A stretch of 64,000 nucleotides of DNA from Takifugu bimaculatus (Eukaryota > Chordata > Actinopteri > Tetraodontiformes > Tetraodontidae), in assembly GCA_004026145.2 (NCBI GenBank), contig CP034976.1:5882296-5946295 (forward strand), in the 5' to 3' direction. Made by a program: the position numbers and the translations under genes. Below are positions 12,951 to 25,470 of this stretch, piece after piece. Positions within the stretch are counted from its first letter, which is position 1. Every line of letters begins with the position of its first letter. The notes beneath the pieces were generated by a model. It saw only the letters and a program-made list of their open reading frames with translations, made no database searches and was not told the DNA's origin.

Positions 12951-13926
12951 TTCTGCTGTAATTTGTCGTGCAACAGACTATTGTGAATCCTCTTATGGTT
13001 GGGGGTCTCACGTGCCGCCCCCTCCCTAAATGATCTCCCCTCTGTCTCCCACTAACGCGCCGCACCGAGCGAACGCGACTGCCAAACGCCACCTCTCACC
13101 CTCAGCAACCAAAGGCCACTAATGTAATATATTAGTCACACATGGTCGTGTGTGGGTGAACAATTATTCTAAAAAGTTTGCGCGGCGTGCCGAGGTGACA
13201 AAGGGAATATGGCCACGGATTACTGCGGACACGTCTGACGGCTGCTCCGTGACGCTGATAGGCCAAACGGTGGTGGGAACCCGCCACGTTTAATCACGCA
13301 CACGCCGCCTGCTTTCATGAGAGCACGCGGCCATTGTGACACTTCTAATAAGGGGAGGTGACAGGGAAAGTTTTTGCGTTCGCGGCAAAAATGGGGGGAA
13401 GGATGTCTTGTTTTTTTTCTCCTTTTTTATTTTTTGCAGCTTGTGTGTGTTTTGTTTTTGCTGGGATATAAGGGACGAATTTCACTATCTGAGACTGGAT
13501 CTGTGGTGAAAGAATGTCAGCATTAATAAAAGGCTCTGGGGACAAGGTCACACAGGTCTCTGTACTGCAGAGCACCCCGAGTCCGTTTGTGGTTTTTGAG
13601 AGAGGCGAAACACGCTGAGACGTCTGGCCGTGCATAAGGTAGCCGACTGGGGCTTTTACCCATCAATGTCTCATCTCCCAAATCTAATTTATGATTCTTC
13701 AGCCCTTTTTTATTCAAAGACAATCCTGGCGCTGGAAAAAAAAAAGGCGTGATGCTTTGAGGATATAATTAAAGATATCGTTCAAAGAACAACTTTTTGC
13801 ATATTTGAATTATTACCGTCGTTAAAAACCACACAAAATATGGAAATATGATTGCCAGGAAGCACATAAATCAATGATCAGCAAGGCCTCAGAGCCCAAT
13901 AAATACGGGGAGTTAAATACTTTAAA

Positions 13927-14179
13927 ATGCAAATCACATCTTAACATTTGCATATGGGTGAATTTAAAGGAAGTGTGCCTCCTTAAGACCCTCTGAGGTA
14001 GAAATGGTTGGAGCTGGAGGAGGGGGGGGTTGTTTTTTTTCCCCTCCACATTGTCATTGGTCAAGATGTTGGATGGCTCTAAATGATAGCAGCTGAAGTG
14101 GCTGACAGACACGGCTGCATCTCTTTTGCGGATCCAGAAAGTGCCTTAAGTGATCTGAATAATTAGGAGTTAATTATTC
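13927..14179. promoter_or_regulatory. Candidate enhancer: opposed octamers plus a homeodomain palindrome
   Basis: ATGCAAAT at 13927-13934 and its inverse complement at 13946-13953 are separated by 11 bp. GAATAATTA (14157-14165) and TAATTATTC (14171-14179) form a perfect 9-bp inverted repeat over a 5-bp spacer, and CTTAAGTG, an NKX2-like site, lies at about 14145. The surrounding 13740-14480 is A+T-rich and free of microsatellites. The motifs are visible; the function is inferred. Confidence 0.4.
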
Positions 14180-14884
14180 TTCATCCATCTAAATCAGAAA
14201 GGGACAGATATGGGGATGGAATTTATAATTTTAGCCCGGCATCCTATCTTGTTCTAATGTGGTAAACTAAAGTGACTGTGAATAATACCTACTGACCTTC
14301 GAATAATTACGCCACGTCTGGCAATTTGCTTGCTGTTGCTAATTGAGGGTATTGATTCAGTAAGATTCATATTAAAAATACATATGTTTTATGGCTGCTT
14401 TTTTTTTTTTTACCCTGGTTCTCTTTTAATGTATTATTAATTCTGATTTTATTTTTTTTTAACAATAATTAGCAGACAGGATGTGCCTCACCTCGGGGTT
14501 GGAGCGCTTTCTTTGTCGTCCTCCCAGCCTCTGTTGCAGGTACTTTGCTGAAGTTTTGCTGAATCTAAATGAGTTTTATTGTCGATTATCAGCTTTTGTT
14601 CCGAAAGTTCCCCCCAAACTGCCAGTATAGCTAAAAAAAAGCTACAATGCTTTATTATTAATATAATTTTATCAGACAGCGAGTAAATGCCTGCTTAGCA
14701 TCACCGCTACCCTTTTTAAAGACCCCCTCGACTGTGTTGGATCAGCAGACAGGCAGGGTTTTAGTATTTTAACGCTCCTGCTGAGGCTAAAAAGGAGAGG
14801 ACGGAAAGAGAAAAATCAATTGCCCCTGCAGAATTGGGGATTTTCCCTTGGTCCTGTAGCGTGTGTTTTGTACCGCAGACGGTG

Positions 14885-14914
14885 GCATTCACACATGGTG
14901 GCGTGTGTGAATGC
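14885..14914. repeat. Perfect 11-bp inverted repeat
   Basis: GCATTCACACA and TGTGTGAATGC flank an 8-bp loop. The arms contain TCACAC-like T-box half-sites. The stem is too short for a microRNA precursor. Confidence 0.85.
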
Positions 14915-16406
14915 AGGTGCCGACTACCTCAGAGGACAGAACTCTCTCCAGCCCTCCTGCCTGTGATAATTTAAGCCCCTTTTTGCCCAACAGAGCTTCA
15001 CTGGCAGCCTCGTAATAACCCCAGATAGGGATCGATGGCCCCGGATTTAGGCACTTACCCCTGCTAAAACTGGTAAACCCGTTTGTCTGTCCTGACCAGC
15101 GTGGCGTCCCTTGTTTAAGCAGACACTTAAGAGCAGAATCCCCTGAATTAAGATAATGTGACTGCCAGTGTGTGATGATCAGGCTCAGATGAAACGACGA
15201 GCAGCTTTAGCTCTTTTATTAGCTCTCTGTTTAAGGGGCCATACATGTTTTGACGGAGTCCAACTCCCTTTACTTTATTTCTGTCATGCCGATTAGTGTG
15301 GCAGGGAACGCTCCGCTCTGCCGCCACCCTCCCCACTGTGGTGTGTCCATGTGTGTGTGAGAGGGAGAGTGTGTGTTAAACATGCCAGCGCTAAACGAGA
15401 TGGACCAAAGTGTGATGGCCCTGCTGCTCCTCGTACTCAAGCCTACATGAATGCCTCAACATAAATTCTTGGTGAAGGACTCAATGGATGCTGTGAAATC
15501 ATATTTGCTGTACAGCTAATGGCATGGGACTGGTTCTGCTACAGTGTTCCTCAGAGCAAGAAAACACATCATTTGGCTTTAATGCACACTGACCATTTAC
15601 ACATTACCATGCACAGACGCAAATCTGAGGCTCTCCTGATTTGAATTCTTCTTGTTGTTTTTTTTTTTGGGGGGGGGGATCCTGATCTAAAATATGTCCA
15701 AAACTGGGATTTTTCTTCATATGTTATATCAGTATTTTCAGTTTTCTACTACTGATTGGGTTATGGTGTTTCCCTTTCGAGTCAGAAGCAATTTGAGCCA
15801 CCCACAGAGCTGCACGGGAGCCAGCATGCAGCACACGAGCAGGAGAGGACGACGGAGCGGGGATGAGGGAACACAAAGGAATGGCGAGAGAAAAGAGGCA
15901 TTTTCAGTCAGAAAATTGACCTATTAATAGAGCTCAAACTCTCCCGTCATGTTTAACATTAGCTCCTGCTCTCATGCATCATATAGGCATCCCCGTCTCT
16001 CTCTTCTTGCATCTGCGTGTTAAACCACAAAGGGCCGTCCGTCCGGGCGAGCCACTCTGCCATGGGTGCCGCGGGCGGCTGCTGCTGCTGGTAATTAGGC
16101 GTCACAACACTTAGGCCGGGTGTCTCGCACGGCGCTGAATTCCTCCTGACGTGACAGAGGGATGGAAGAGTTATTCAGTTCTGCGGTTTCTTCTGCTCTG
16201 CTGGTCATCTGTCCTCTTCGGGGCCCATCAGACTAAACAGCTCACCCGTTGCTCACACACCCACCCACACAAAAAGGCACACATGCACACACACCCGCTG
16301 ACCCACCTCCCCTACCAACCCATCCAAGCACCCCGAGGCAGAAGTGAGAGGCAGTGCGTTAGGAAAGAGAGCTATCAGAGCCCTTAAGGGGTTAGCAGAG
16401 GGTAAA

Positions 16407-16415
16407 GTGTGTGGC

Positions 16416-16447
<32 letters not shown>

Positions 16448-16448
16448 G
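16407..16448 (+). repeat. Imperfect (GT)n microsatellite
   Basis: GT repeats are interrupted by GGCT and TTT. A CA-rich stretch at about 16253-16298 lies upstream in the opposite sense. Confidence 0.93.
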
Positions 16449-18411
16449 TCCAAGTAAATCCCCTGCATCACTAACCATACAGACAATATAGATCAATGTG
16501 AGGTGAAGGCACATATATTTTACTAATTACTGCAATAATTAAAAGGGTCTGTAGTGATTAAAATAAAATCAGTAGGCGGTCAATTTTTGGGTAAATGGAT
16601 ATGGACACAGTGGACTAATCCTGTTTCTGCTTTGTTGCTCCCTTGTCATGAAATCATTTGCGAGACCGGCATCAGGGTGGCGGAGTTATGTGCTGTCTGG
16701 ATCGGTCAGCGCAGGGCGACGGAAGCGTTGACCGTCTGAAGCGCGCCTGTTGGCTGGAAACCCACAGTGGGCTTCACTTGCACTCGCAAACGCCGCGATT
16801 GAACAATGATTCACAGGGGACTGAGATGGAGGCAGAGATAAAGCAGGAGAGGTGGTGGTGGTGTGGGCCGGGGGGGTGGCGGTGGGGGTGGGGGTGGGGT
16901 GGTTGCCAAGACTGGAAGAAATGTGCTGTGGCAGTAAATTCGGAGTTTGTGTGGCGTGCTGAGCATAACGCAGGACTACAGGAGGGAGAGACGTGCTGCT
17001 TTCATGTCCCTAAGCCATGTTCACGTTCACTGAAGACTTCTGTTTTTACACAGGTAGGCAGTTTGGGGACTATCTCAGTAAGGAAGAAGAGGGGGATAAA
17101 AAAGTAGACATGGGAGAAATCAAAGGATGTTCCCCGCTTTTAATAATGTAGCAAATATTCTAAATTCTAAAAATAAAACCTCCTCTACATCCTTCCTGCT
17201 AATCTGAGCAGTAATTTATTCCAACCCAAGGCCATATTAGTATGCTAGCCAAGGGCAAAACGGTTACGACAGGACCAAGTTCCCCTCGCAAAACTTAGAC
17301 ACATAAAATGAGAGTGAAAAGATCAGACGGCAACATGCAGACCTCCGGAGTTCAGGCTCGACTGGAGCTGGACGGCAACAATGGATTTTAATTCAACTTG
17401 AGAAACAACCTGGCTTAATTTTGGGTATTTATTAGCATGGGAGCTACAGTAATACACCCAATATTAGCACAGCAGCACGAGCCGAAGTAGCTGAACCAAA
17501 AAAATCTCATTAATCAAAGGAGAAACAAATAGTAAATCAATGGTTGGTTCCTTTTTTAAAGTTATCCAATAGCCTGTGAGGCTTCACTCCTGTGTGTTTG
17601 TCTCCGCCCGGTTATATCGAGGCCATTTTATGACACGCCGTTGAGCAATGGGACGTTGTACCAACCATCAACCAGACACTTCATTATGGGCGCGGTGAGA
17701 ACAAATACATTGTGTAGGATAATGATGGCAGCGGTTCATATTGTTCATTATACGTCTGGGTGTCACACGGCGTTTAGAATTTATGCCTGCGCGCGTGTGT
17801 CTTTGTTTATGTCATTTTACATCATGTTTCAACAAATTAACGTCTGAACCGCCGGGAAGAAAAAATACCGTCATTTGCCACCGGTGACAAACGATAAATT
17901 TTGGATAATGATTGCCTCTATTGGCTCCTGCTTTTATAAATGTGAGGTAATGAATTTTCTTTGCGAGCAAAGAAAGTAAACAGAGATATTATGTCAGGCT
18001 GCTTGAATGGGCCGACTGGATGCATGACCGACCGTCACCTGATGATAAATTCAGGGGGAAAACGCTTCATTTTTTTTCCTCCCTTTTCCCGCAGATAAAT
18101 GCAGGAAAGCTCCGTGTGCTTCTCATTTATTCCCGGGACTCTGTTGGAGGTGGAACTGGTGGGAGACGGGCGGTGTGTGTTGAGTGAGTCAGACGGGTCT
18201 AGGCCTCGGGCGGGTTGGCTGGGTTTGACCCGCGGGCCTGTCGGAGGATTTGAGGCATTGGACTGAGTCGACGGCTGCCACACACACGTCATGCCTCCCC
18301 TCCCTGATGAGCCCTGCGGTTACGCAATCAACACCATTATCGCTGGGAAATGTATATATTTAATTTGTGAAACGGAGACAGTTTTGCTTGATTTATGGTG
18401 CAAGGCAGGGT

Positions 18412-18466
18412 TTAATTAACTGAAAAATGCATTTTACCCTGTGACTTAATTATTAGCTAATTAATG
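18412..18466. promoter_or_regulatory. Candidate homeodomain cluster
   Basis: TTTAATTAACTG is followed within 35 bp by CTTAATTATTAGCTAATTAA, giving several TAAT cores in a short unique stretch. Function is inferred from motif density only. Confidence 0.3.
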
Positions 18467-19895
18467 GCTGGGTGTTCACGCTTTCCTCTGCTGAGGCATG
18501 TTTCTGAGTTCGCCTGACACTGGAATTTGTTCTGGGATTCATTTGTGTGAGGTCGTGCTGCTCCTGAGTGTGTGGCCTCTGAGATGGAGAACCGTGAACG
18601 GCCTTTGGAAAAGAACCACGCAGGGCAGGCGGGCCGCGAGCGTCAAATATTGGTGTAAATGTCTGTTGCTGTACGATTAACAGCGCTTTAGATTATTTTA
18701 TTATAACCGGTCCAAAGTTGGTCTGAAGAGCTGATGGTTTTAAACTAAATGGATTCATGTTTTTATATTCTATCTGTTTACAATCGTTCACTTATGTCAC
18801 AAAGTTAAGTGCAACCAGTGTGAAGTCGGTCTGGAGCCCTCGGTGTTAAATGATGTGTCTTTAACCTTGGAGACATAACTGCGGCTTTTTAATGTGGCAA
18901 ACCTGAGAACTCACAGATGTAGAGCCGCACGCGCGTTAATACTCACTCACCCAGCGACACGTGCGCTCACAAATTACTGCCTTCACTTTAGGCTCTTCCC
19001 CGAGAAAAAAGGACAACAGCTGGCTTGTTTCGCACACAGAACGTATTCATATCTTCTCAGGTAGCCTTGGGAAGCACAATTTGCCGACGGTGTAAGCCAA
19101 CCAACGCTTGGGTCGCGGTCAGAGATGGCAAATAAACGTTTCACTGTGTTTTAACCCTCGCCGTCGGAGGCTCGGAATAGGAGCGTTTACGTCCGTCTTT
19201 GGTTAAAATGTTGCCCGAGTTGATCAAAAAAGCTGGTGTTTAATGTTGCGGACAGCCGGCGTTAGGAAATGATTGGGAATGTATGAGATTTGAACGCATA
19301 AGACAGAGAGGGGAGGTATGGCTGCGGCTGGAGAGCGAACAGCTCAACTTCCAGCTCCCATTCTTTCAGTCTGCCTGGCTGCCACCCCCCCCCCGCCCCG
19401 AGTGTCTGCGTCTGGTAACGGTAAGCGTTTTAAACTATTAGGGCTGCTGCGAAAAAGGCCCGTTTGAGTGCTGAGCTGTCAGTCTGCAACGAGGCAATTG
19501 GGGGTGGTGGGGGCTGTCATGGCTGTCACTCAATGGGAGGATGAGAACTGTTTGGCCCTAATGGATTCCTCCAGGCGGACGGCTTACATGGCGGCTGGAA
19601 GTAAAATCGATGCCTTGTCATGAGCGAGTGAGGCATCATCAAACGGCCAGGTGGACGGGGAAAGGAAGGGGAGGCCTGGCTGGGTAGTTACATCTATATC
19701 TCAGCCTGTGTACACCGTGTGCACGCCGTTTGGAAAAGGAAAGAAGAGACAGACAGATGCTTGGCTCAGCTTTACACGCCCATTGGGGCCTCCGCTATGA
19801 TTGTGAGCATGAAAGGGGGCTCTGACCTCCATCATCTCTGTTGCTTTTATTTTCCGGTTCTCTTGGAATCAGACACAGATACTCGCGGGCAACAT

Positions 19896-19896
<1 letters not shown>

Positions 19897-19928
<32 letters not shown>
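19897..19928 (+). repeat. (CA)16 microsatellite
   Basis: A pure 32-bp CA run. Confidence 0.96.
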
Positions 19929-19930
<2 letters not shown>

Positions 19931-21680
19931 TAAACCTGATGCTGCGAAGACAGGGGTGCGTGGCCTTGACAAAAGTCAAACATCATCTCATTGACAAAAT
20001 CGCTTTTTATAGAAGAGTTTTCTGTTCAGCGATTCCAGGTTTTGACCAGAACCTGCAGAGAAGCCGGCGGGAAGATCGCAGAAGAAGACAGAAACGGTTT
20101 AACGGTTGAAGGCAGGATTTCAAGAGCGTTTTTCCTGAAATATTTATGGTGGCAAGCGCGGCTGGGAAAATGTTGACAGTGGGAGAGGAATGTGAGCAGA
20201 CTGCAGGACAGACGAGACCACGATCTGCTGCTTCCAGATCCGAAACGTGCTCTACAGATCTGAGCCCACCTGATTAACAAAGCCTGCATCAATCATACAA
20301 ACAACACAACCTCTGCATGTGACTTCCAAGAAGTTGCTCTTTCAACCAAACTGAGACTCAAAGGCAGCGCTTGATGGTAAATCTAACTTTTTAAAATACA
20401 GTGTTTCGTCTTTTACCCCCCTCAGGCCTCTGGGGACATGGTGGGCCCCCCCCAGCCCAGCCCGGGTCCCTGGGGAAAGGTCCCACTCCTTTGATTGGCA
20501 TGTAGCGCTGGTGCAGATTGTTCCAAGCTGACTGTGGTGCAGCTGCTGATCCTGAGCAGGGATGTTCAGCACAGGCCAGCCAGCCTCGCCGGCTGGGCTC
20601 ACACTGCCCACAAATTTGACTTTGAGTTTAAAGTATAAATCTGTCCCGGGGCATTATTTTACTTATCTTCAAATCCTACCAAAACACCAAAACAAAGACA
20701 GCACTCGAACGTTTACTGCATAAGCCTGTGAATAGTCTGAGAGCTGTTATTGTCCAGAATGATCAAAAACACATTAGAGAGGCAGACTGATGCGCTGGAT
20801 CACAACAAACATGGCTTAAGCAAAAGTCCTCTTATGTAACTCAAACCCAAATCTTCTAACTGCATCATTTACTCCTCTTAACAGCATCCGCTAAAACAGA
20901 ACCACGTTGTTTTGGGAGCAACTTCTTAAAGACTAGCTGAGGAAGATGGACCCATTTTTCTGCCTGGCTATAGAAAAACAACTAAATTTGATGCTCTTGT
21001 TTCCTGTGTTTGATATCTTTCTATTTGTGCTGAACTTTTCTTGAGATTTGCTATTTTTGTTTGCGCCGTGCCGCCGGTCTCGGGTTTGGAAATGGAGCGG
21101 AGACACTCTGAATACTCCCCTTGTTAGCCTTTGGAAACAGGGATTTCTTCTCTTTATTGCTGAACACATGAAAGAGCTGGTGTTGATTAAGGAGGCCTTT
21201 TAAGCTGTGAAAACCCTAAATGTGCTGTGTCCTTAGTAAGATGAAAAGAGTCCAAGTTAGCCTGAGTTGTTTCGTACCTTAACTCCTTCAGTGGGAGAAC
21301 CTTTGGGAGGATGCCTGAGAGAGAAAAAGACAAACTAGAAGCCCTTATTCTCTATGCTAATTTCTCCACATTTTACTTGTAATTATGCCCCAGCATCCTC
21401 CTTTCTTTCTCTTTCCTCTCCCCGCACCCTCCGCGCTTGTCTCTTATTGCTGATGAAACATTTTCCTTCGTGCTCAGTTTTCATCATTTTCAAACGGTAG
21501 CCGCAGCTTTTGGACCTTACCCTTCTGTTCGTCAAAGCCTATTTGATTATTTCCATCCTCACAGGAGTAGTTCCTCCCAGATGAAACAAAATACTTCTAC
21601 ACGTTTCTTACTCTTACTGCGTTTATGGAGCGTCTCGGCTTGCTAGCGACGTGCTACAAATTTGATTCAAAGCCCTCAGG

Positions 21681-21702
21681 CTTTTTTTTTTTTTTTTTTT
21701 TT
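21681..21702 (+). repeat. T homopolymer of about 22
   Basis: The long T run ends at TTGAGGGAACG. On the minus strand it reads as poly-A, but no retroposed sequence or target duplication was recognised beside it. Confidence 0.9.
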
Positions 21703-23086
21703 GAGGGAACGTGTCCCTTTTCTCCTTCAAATGTGTCTCAACGCTGCAGCTGCCCGTATTTATTTTATCTCAGCAGAGTGGGTCACCCCTGCACGGCGGC
21801 CGTCAGCGCAGCACAGTCAAATAGCTGTGTCTCAAGCCTACCTTTGGCATGATTTATGGGTTGGTGTGACGCCTGACTCTCAGAAGGACCGCCATTGTCC
21901 TGCTACAGCTCTCAACTCCTGTCGTATAGGCGCTTTGTCTGCTCTGAGGCAAACCAGACCCCCGCCTTTAAAAAGAATCAAATTATTTCATCATGTTGGA
22001 AATGAAAAGGCTGTAATTACTCCTAATTAGACCCTGACTTTTTTCTCCTTTTTTCTATACCTCCTCTCTTTCCTCACTTCAGAGTTTTGGAGGTGGGTTT
22101 TTTTTTTCCCGGGGGGTTGGCGATTGCTCTGAATCAGAGCTGTTAGAGTGGAAAGTAGGAAACAATTTTCTGTTCAGTTTGAAATTGATTAATTTGGGCT
22201 TTTGACAGCTTTCCTGGCTTTGATATTCAGTGAGAGGGGAGGTCTGAAGTGGTGTGATGACACTGTAATGTTTGCTTTAAAGCCCTACCTTAATGGGGCC
22301 GGCTCCACAATGTCATGATATTTCACAAACCGGAGGAAAAATGAGAAGTAAAACACACCATTTGTGGACTGTTAAAGCATGTGTCTGTGTTTTGTGGAGG
22401 CGTGAGTGTCTACATGTGGGGAGCCTTGGTGGACCATCCACCTCATTGTGTGGGTTAGAGAGGATGTCTGTTCAGCCGTGTAGGGTTTCCCTTCCAATAA
22501 CACCTCTCCACCCTGGAGAGCACCAACCTAATGGTCGGCTATCACGGAAAATCGTTTTCTACCTGTCAACTATTTACATGTATCTTTACCGCACAAGTCT
22601 CGCCGTTTTAGCGACAATTTGCTAAGCAAATCCACATGCCAATTTATCTATCAGGAGGGGAGGCCGTTGGTGTGGGTCTGGAGAAAGTCGGGGGGCCGGG
22701 GGAGCATTGAGAGAAGCAAATATTTTCTCTGGCTTGGGACGGCACTGTAAAAACACACTCCCGATGCTGATGTGTATTAGAAGTGAGCCAGGCAAATATT
22801 AGCACTGCTTTACAGTGGCAGAGTGGTGGTGCAGCTCTGAAATGATGAGAGGCTTTACTGTGCATCTGCGCCCTCTATGTCTGTTATACTACTTTCTTAA
22901 CTCAAGCATACCATAATAAGGACCTCCGAAATAACACTTCTGCCACTGGGGATTGTTTACACGAGTAAAAAAAGCCTTAGATCCGCCTATTTTCCTATAC
23001 TGTGTGGCCTACGTGACGTCCACGGTCCTTTTCGTGCGTGTAACAAACACTGGAATTTGCAAATCTTTGCACACACTCTTTCTGTA

Positions 23087-23089
<3 letters not shown>

Positions 23090-23143
<54 letters not shown>

Positions 23144-23150
23144 ACACACA
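23090..23150 (+). repeat. (CA)n microsatellite
   Basis: About 26 CA units, one extra C at 23143, then four further CA units. Confidence 0.96.
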
Positions 23151-23245
23151 AGTTACCCATCAGCCCACCTACCGCTCTCAGACCAATCCTAGCATTTACT
23201 CAGCCGGACATTAGCTTGTTCAGGTTGGCATGAGTGCTCAAGGGC

Positions 23246-23280
23246 ACAACAACAACAGCGGCGGCAGCGGCGGCAGCGCT
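23246..23280 (+). repeat. Imperfect trinucleotide tract (ACA then GCG/GCA)
   Basis: ACAACAACAACA passes into GCGGCGGCAGCGGCGGCAGC. The short ORFs across it, Ala-rich on one strand, are not supported as genes. Confidence 0.85.
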
Positions 23281-23647
23281 TAACTCCGCCCACATTTTTC
23301 TGCACAAGTCAAACACTTGTGAGACGGAGCATAAAGGAAAGGACCGCAAAAGGGTGGGGGCGGTCCAACGGAACCACGATGTGTTTTGTTTGTCAGTGGC
23401 GGAGTGCAAGGGAATGTGACAGAGTGCTGGAGGAGGTTTCCAAATCCATTTCCTGCTCTTGTCCTTCCACATCAGCCACTGATGACGGATCTGCTGGTTC
23501 TTATTGTGCTGCTCCACGGAGGGGCAGAGGATGTTGACGGGGGAGAGGGGCGGGCTTTAGATGGTGCACACATGCCCAAAATGATGCGTCTCCTTTGATC
23601 TGCTCCAGTGTGAGCCACATGAACAGCTTCGCCACCAGGCACTCGCG

Positions 23648-23649
<2 letters not shown>

Positions 23650-23704
<55 letters not shown>
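23650..23704 (+). repeat. (CA)n microsatellite, 55 bp
   Basis: A pure CA run followed 52 bp later by a complementary TG/CG tract (23756-23803). Confidence 0.97.
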
Positions 23705-23706
<2 letters not shown>

Positions 23707-23755
23707 ACAGCCCTGCAGTTCGGCCCTGTGCACTTATAGAGCCCCGCTCACCCTA

Positions 23756-23803
23756 CGTGTGTTTGCGTGCGTGCGTGTGTGTGTGTGTGCGCGCGCGTGT
23801 GTT
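23756..23803 (+). repeat. Mixed TG/CG tract
   Basis: GTGTGTTTGCGTGCGTGCGT continues into TG and GCGCGCG. This alternating purine-pyrimidine DNA is opposite in sense to the CA run upstream. Confidence 0.9.
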
Positions 23804-25384
23804 TGACTTATTCGGACATCTTGCCTTTTCTGTCCACATGTGTTTTTTTATTTTCCAGATACATTTGTGGACTCAGTGTGATAGGAACCAGTGTTGGAGG
23901 TACCGTGCTTATTAGGTTTCTTATCTCAGCTAATTATCCATTAAATTAACCACATGCACACATTTACACCAACACATGGACCCACACTCTCATTACTGGA
24001 TCATTAGCAACTGGCCCATTATGAATTAGCATTTCCACACTGCCTAACACAAATACATCTGAATATATCCATTCTAATTTCCTCAATTGATTGGTTTTGC
24101 TTTTCATGGTGCTGCGTCTGTCATGTGTATCTTCACCTGCTTTGAAGGCAGCCGTGTTCCTCGTCTTCTGATTGGGTATCGCTCACTGTCTCTGTCCATT
24201 TAAAATGTTTATTTTTAGTTTGGTTTGGGGAATTTCGGCATTTCATTGTTATCCTTTTAGCGCGTTTTGCTGCTTTCACTCCGCCCTCTTGCCTGGCGTG
24301 CGCAGAGGACGCTCAGAGCGCTGCGTGTCACATCAGGTGCATCAGGATGCCCATTGGCTAGCAGCCGCCGACCAGGGCCGTCCTGGCCAATAGGCTGTCG
24401 GCAGGCTGACCTTTTTGCTGGCGCCCTGACCCTGATGGAAGGTGAAGTGTGTGGCTGGTAGCAGTCAGCACTGGCACAGCAGGACGAGGAGGAGGAAGGA
24501 GAGGAGGAGGAGGCAGAAGGCAAACGAGCAGGCCAGGGGGGTAGAGATTGTCTTGGCCAGTGTCTCCTGTTCCCGTCCTCCTCTTTTCTTTCAGCTCTCC
24601 ATCGGCTGAAGTCATGACAGCCTTTCTTTACCAGTTTGCAATGTGCTTCTCATGCAATGACTATTTTCTAGAGTCAGAAGCGGAAGGGTGAAGCACATGA
24701 GCTCCTGCCCATGCGGATTTGTCACCTTCCTCATGTTTGTGTTTCTATTTTCCAAGTTTTCTTTTTTTTTTTCCTTAAAAAAAGGCTATTTGCCTCGTTC
24801 CCCCATGGCCTACGCTGTCATTTCAGAGGTGTTTAGGAACAATCTCTCTTCCCGAACGAGAAAACAAAAATCAGAGGATGCTTGAAAATGCTGTGAAATG
24901 CTGTGAAATGCAGTAATGAATATTTTAGACATAAAGGACCACTCTTCCAGCCTGCATTTGCCTGGCTCAGTCCTCCAAACAGCCCTTTTAAAGTCAAGTG
25001 ATGGGGGTTAAGTTAATTATGCACATTAGGAGCTCCCTCTCTCGCTTGCCCAAACACCGGCTGTGTTTTTGCACGAGTGTGTTTGTGCGCGGCGCTCACG
25101 GTGGACCGTGGCGGTGGCTTGGGATGCCGAAAGTCTTCCTTTAATTAAACACAGATGCATGGAAGGCAGAGACTGTCTGTCACACACACTTTAAACCGCA
25201 GCTGCATGCATACAGATATGTGTGCGCACGTACACACACACACACACGCACAATTGAAGAAGATGAAAGAGTAAAAGACTTGGTGTGTGTCTGTATGAAA
25301 GGAGACAGCCTTCTAGCCTTCTTCTCTCCTCGCTCTGCAAAATGATAAATAACTTAATATAGACTAAGCCTTTCTTTAAAAGGT

Positions 25385-25470
25385 TATATATGTACACACA
25401 CTTTTGAAAAATATATATACCTATACACACAAACAAATATATGTGTGTATAAAAACCTATATATATATGA
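25385..25470 (+). repeat. Degenerate TA/CA-rich low-complexity region
   Basis: Interspersed TATATA, ACACAC and TGTGTG runs form a decayed compound microsatellite. Confidence 0.8.

Larger units (their letters stand above)
12949..24000 (+). other. Intron A-B, second part: non-coding, with candidate regulatory stretches and microsatellites
   Basis: No exon was recognised. Notable contents are the A+T-rich stretch 13740-14480, a perfect 11-bp inverted repeat at 14885-14914, TG/CA-rich DNA at 16250-16448, a G-rich run at 16868-16902, a TAATTA cluster at about 18412-18466, CA arrays at 19897-19928, 23090-23150 and 23650-23704, and a T run of about 22 at 21681-21702. The stretch 20400-20620 has an acceptor-like CCCCTCAG but no supported coding frame after it. 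Confidence 0.65.

Noticed and set aside
12667..13092. Minus-strand 141-codon frame rich in Cys/Val and His/Thr
   Set aside because: It is the translation of GT and CA microsatellites.
20400..20620. Acceptor-like CCCCTCAG followed by G+C-richer sequence
   Set aside because: No frame consistent with the zinc-finger gene, no donor with matching phase, and no recognisable protein.
21681..21702. T-run as the poly-A tail of a minus-strand retroposon
   Set aside because: No retroposon body, tRNA-like promoter or target-site duplication was seen nearby.
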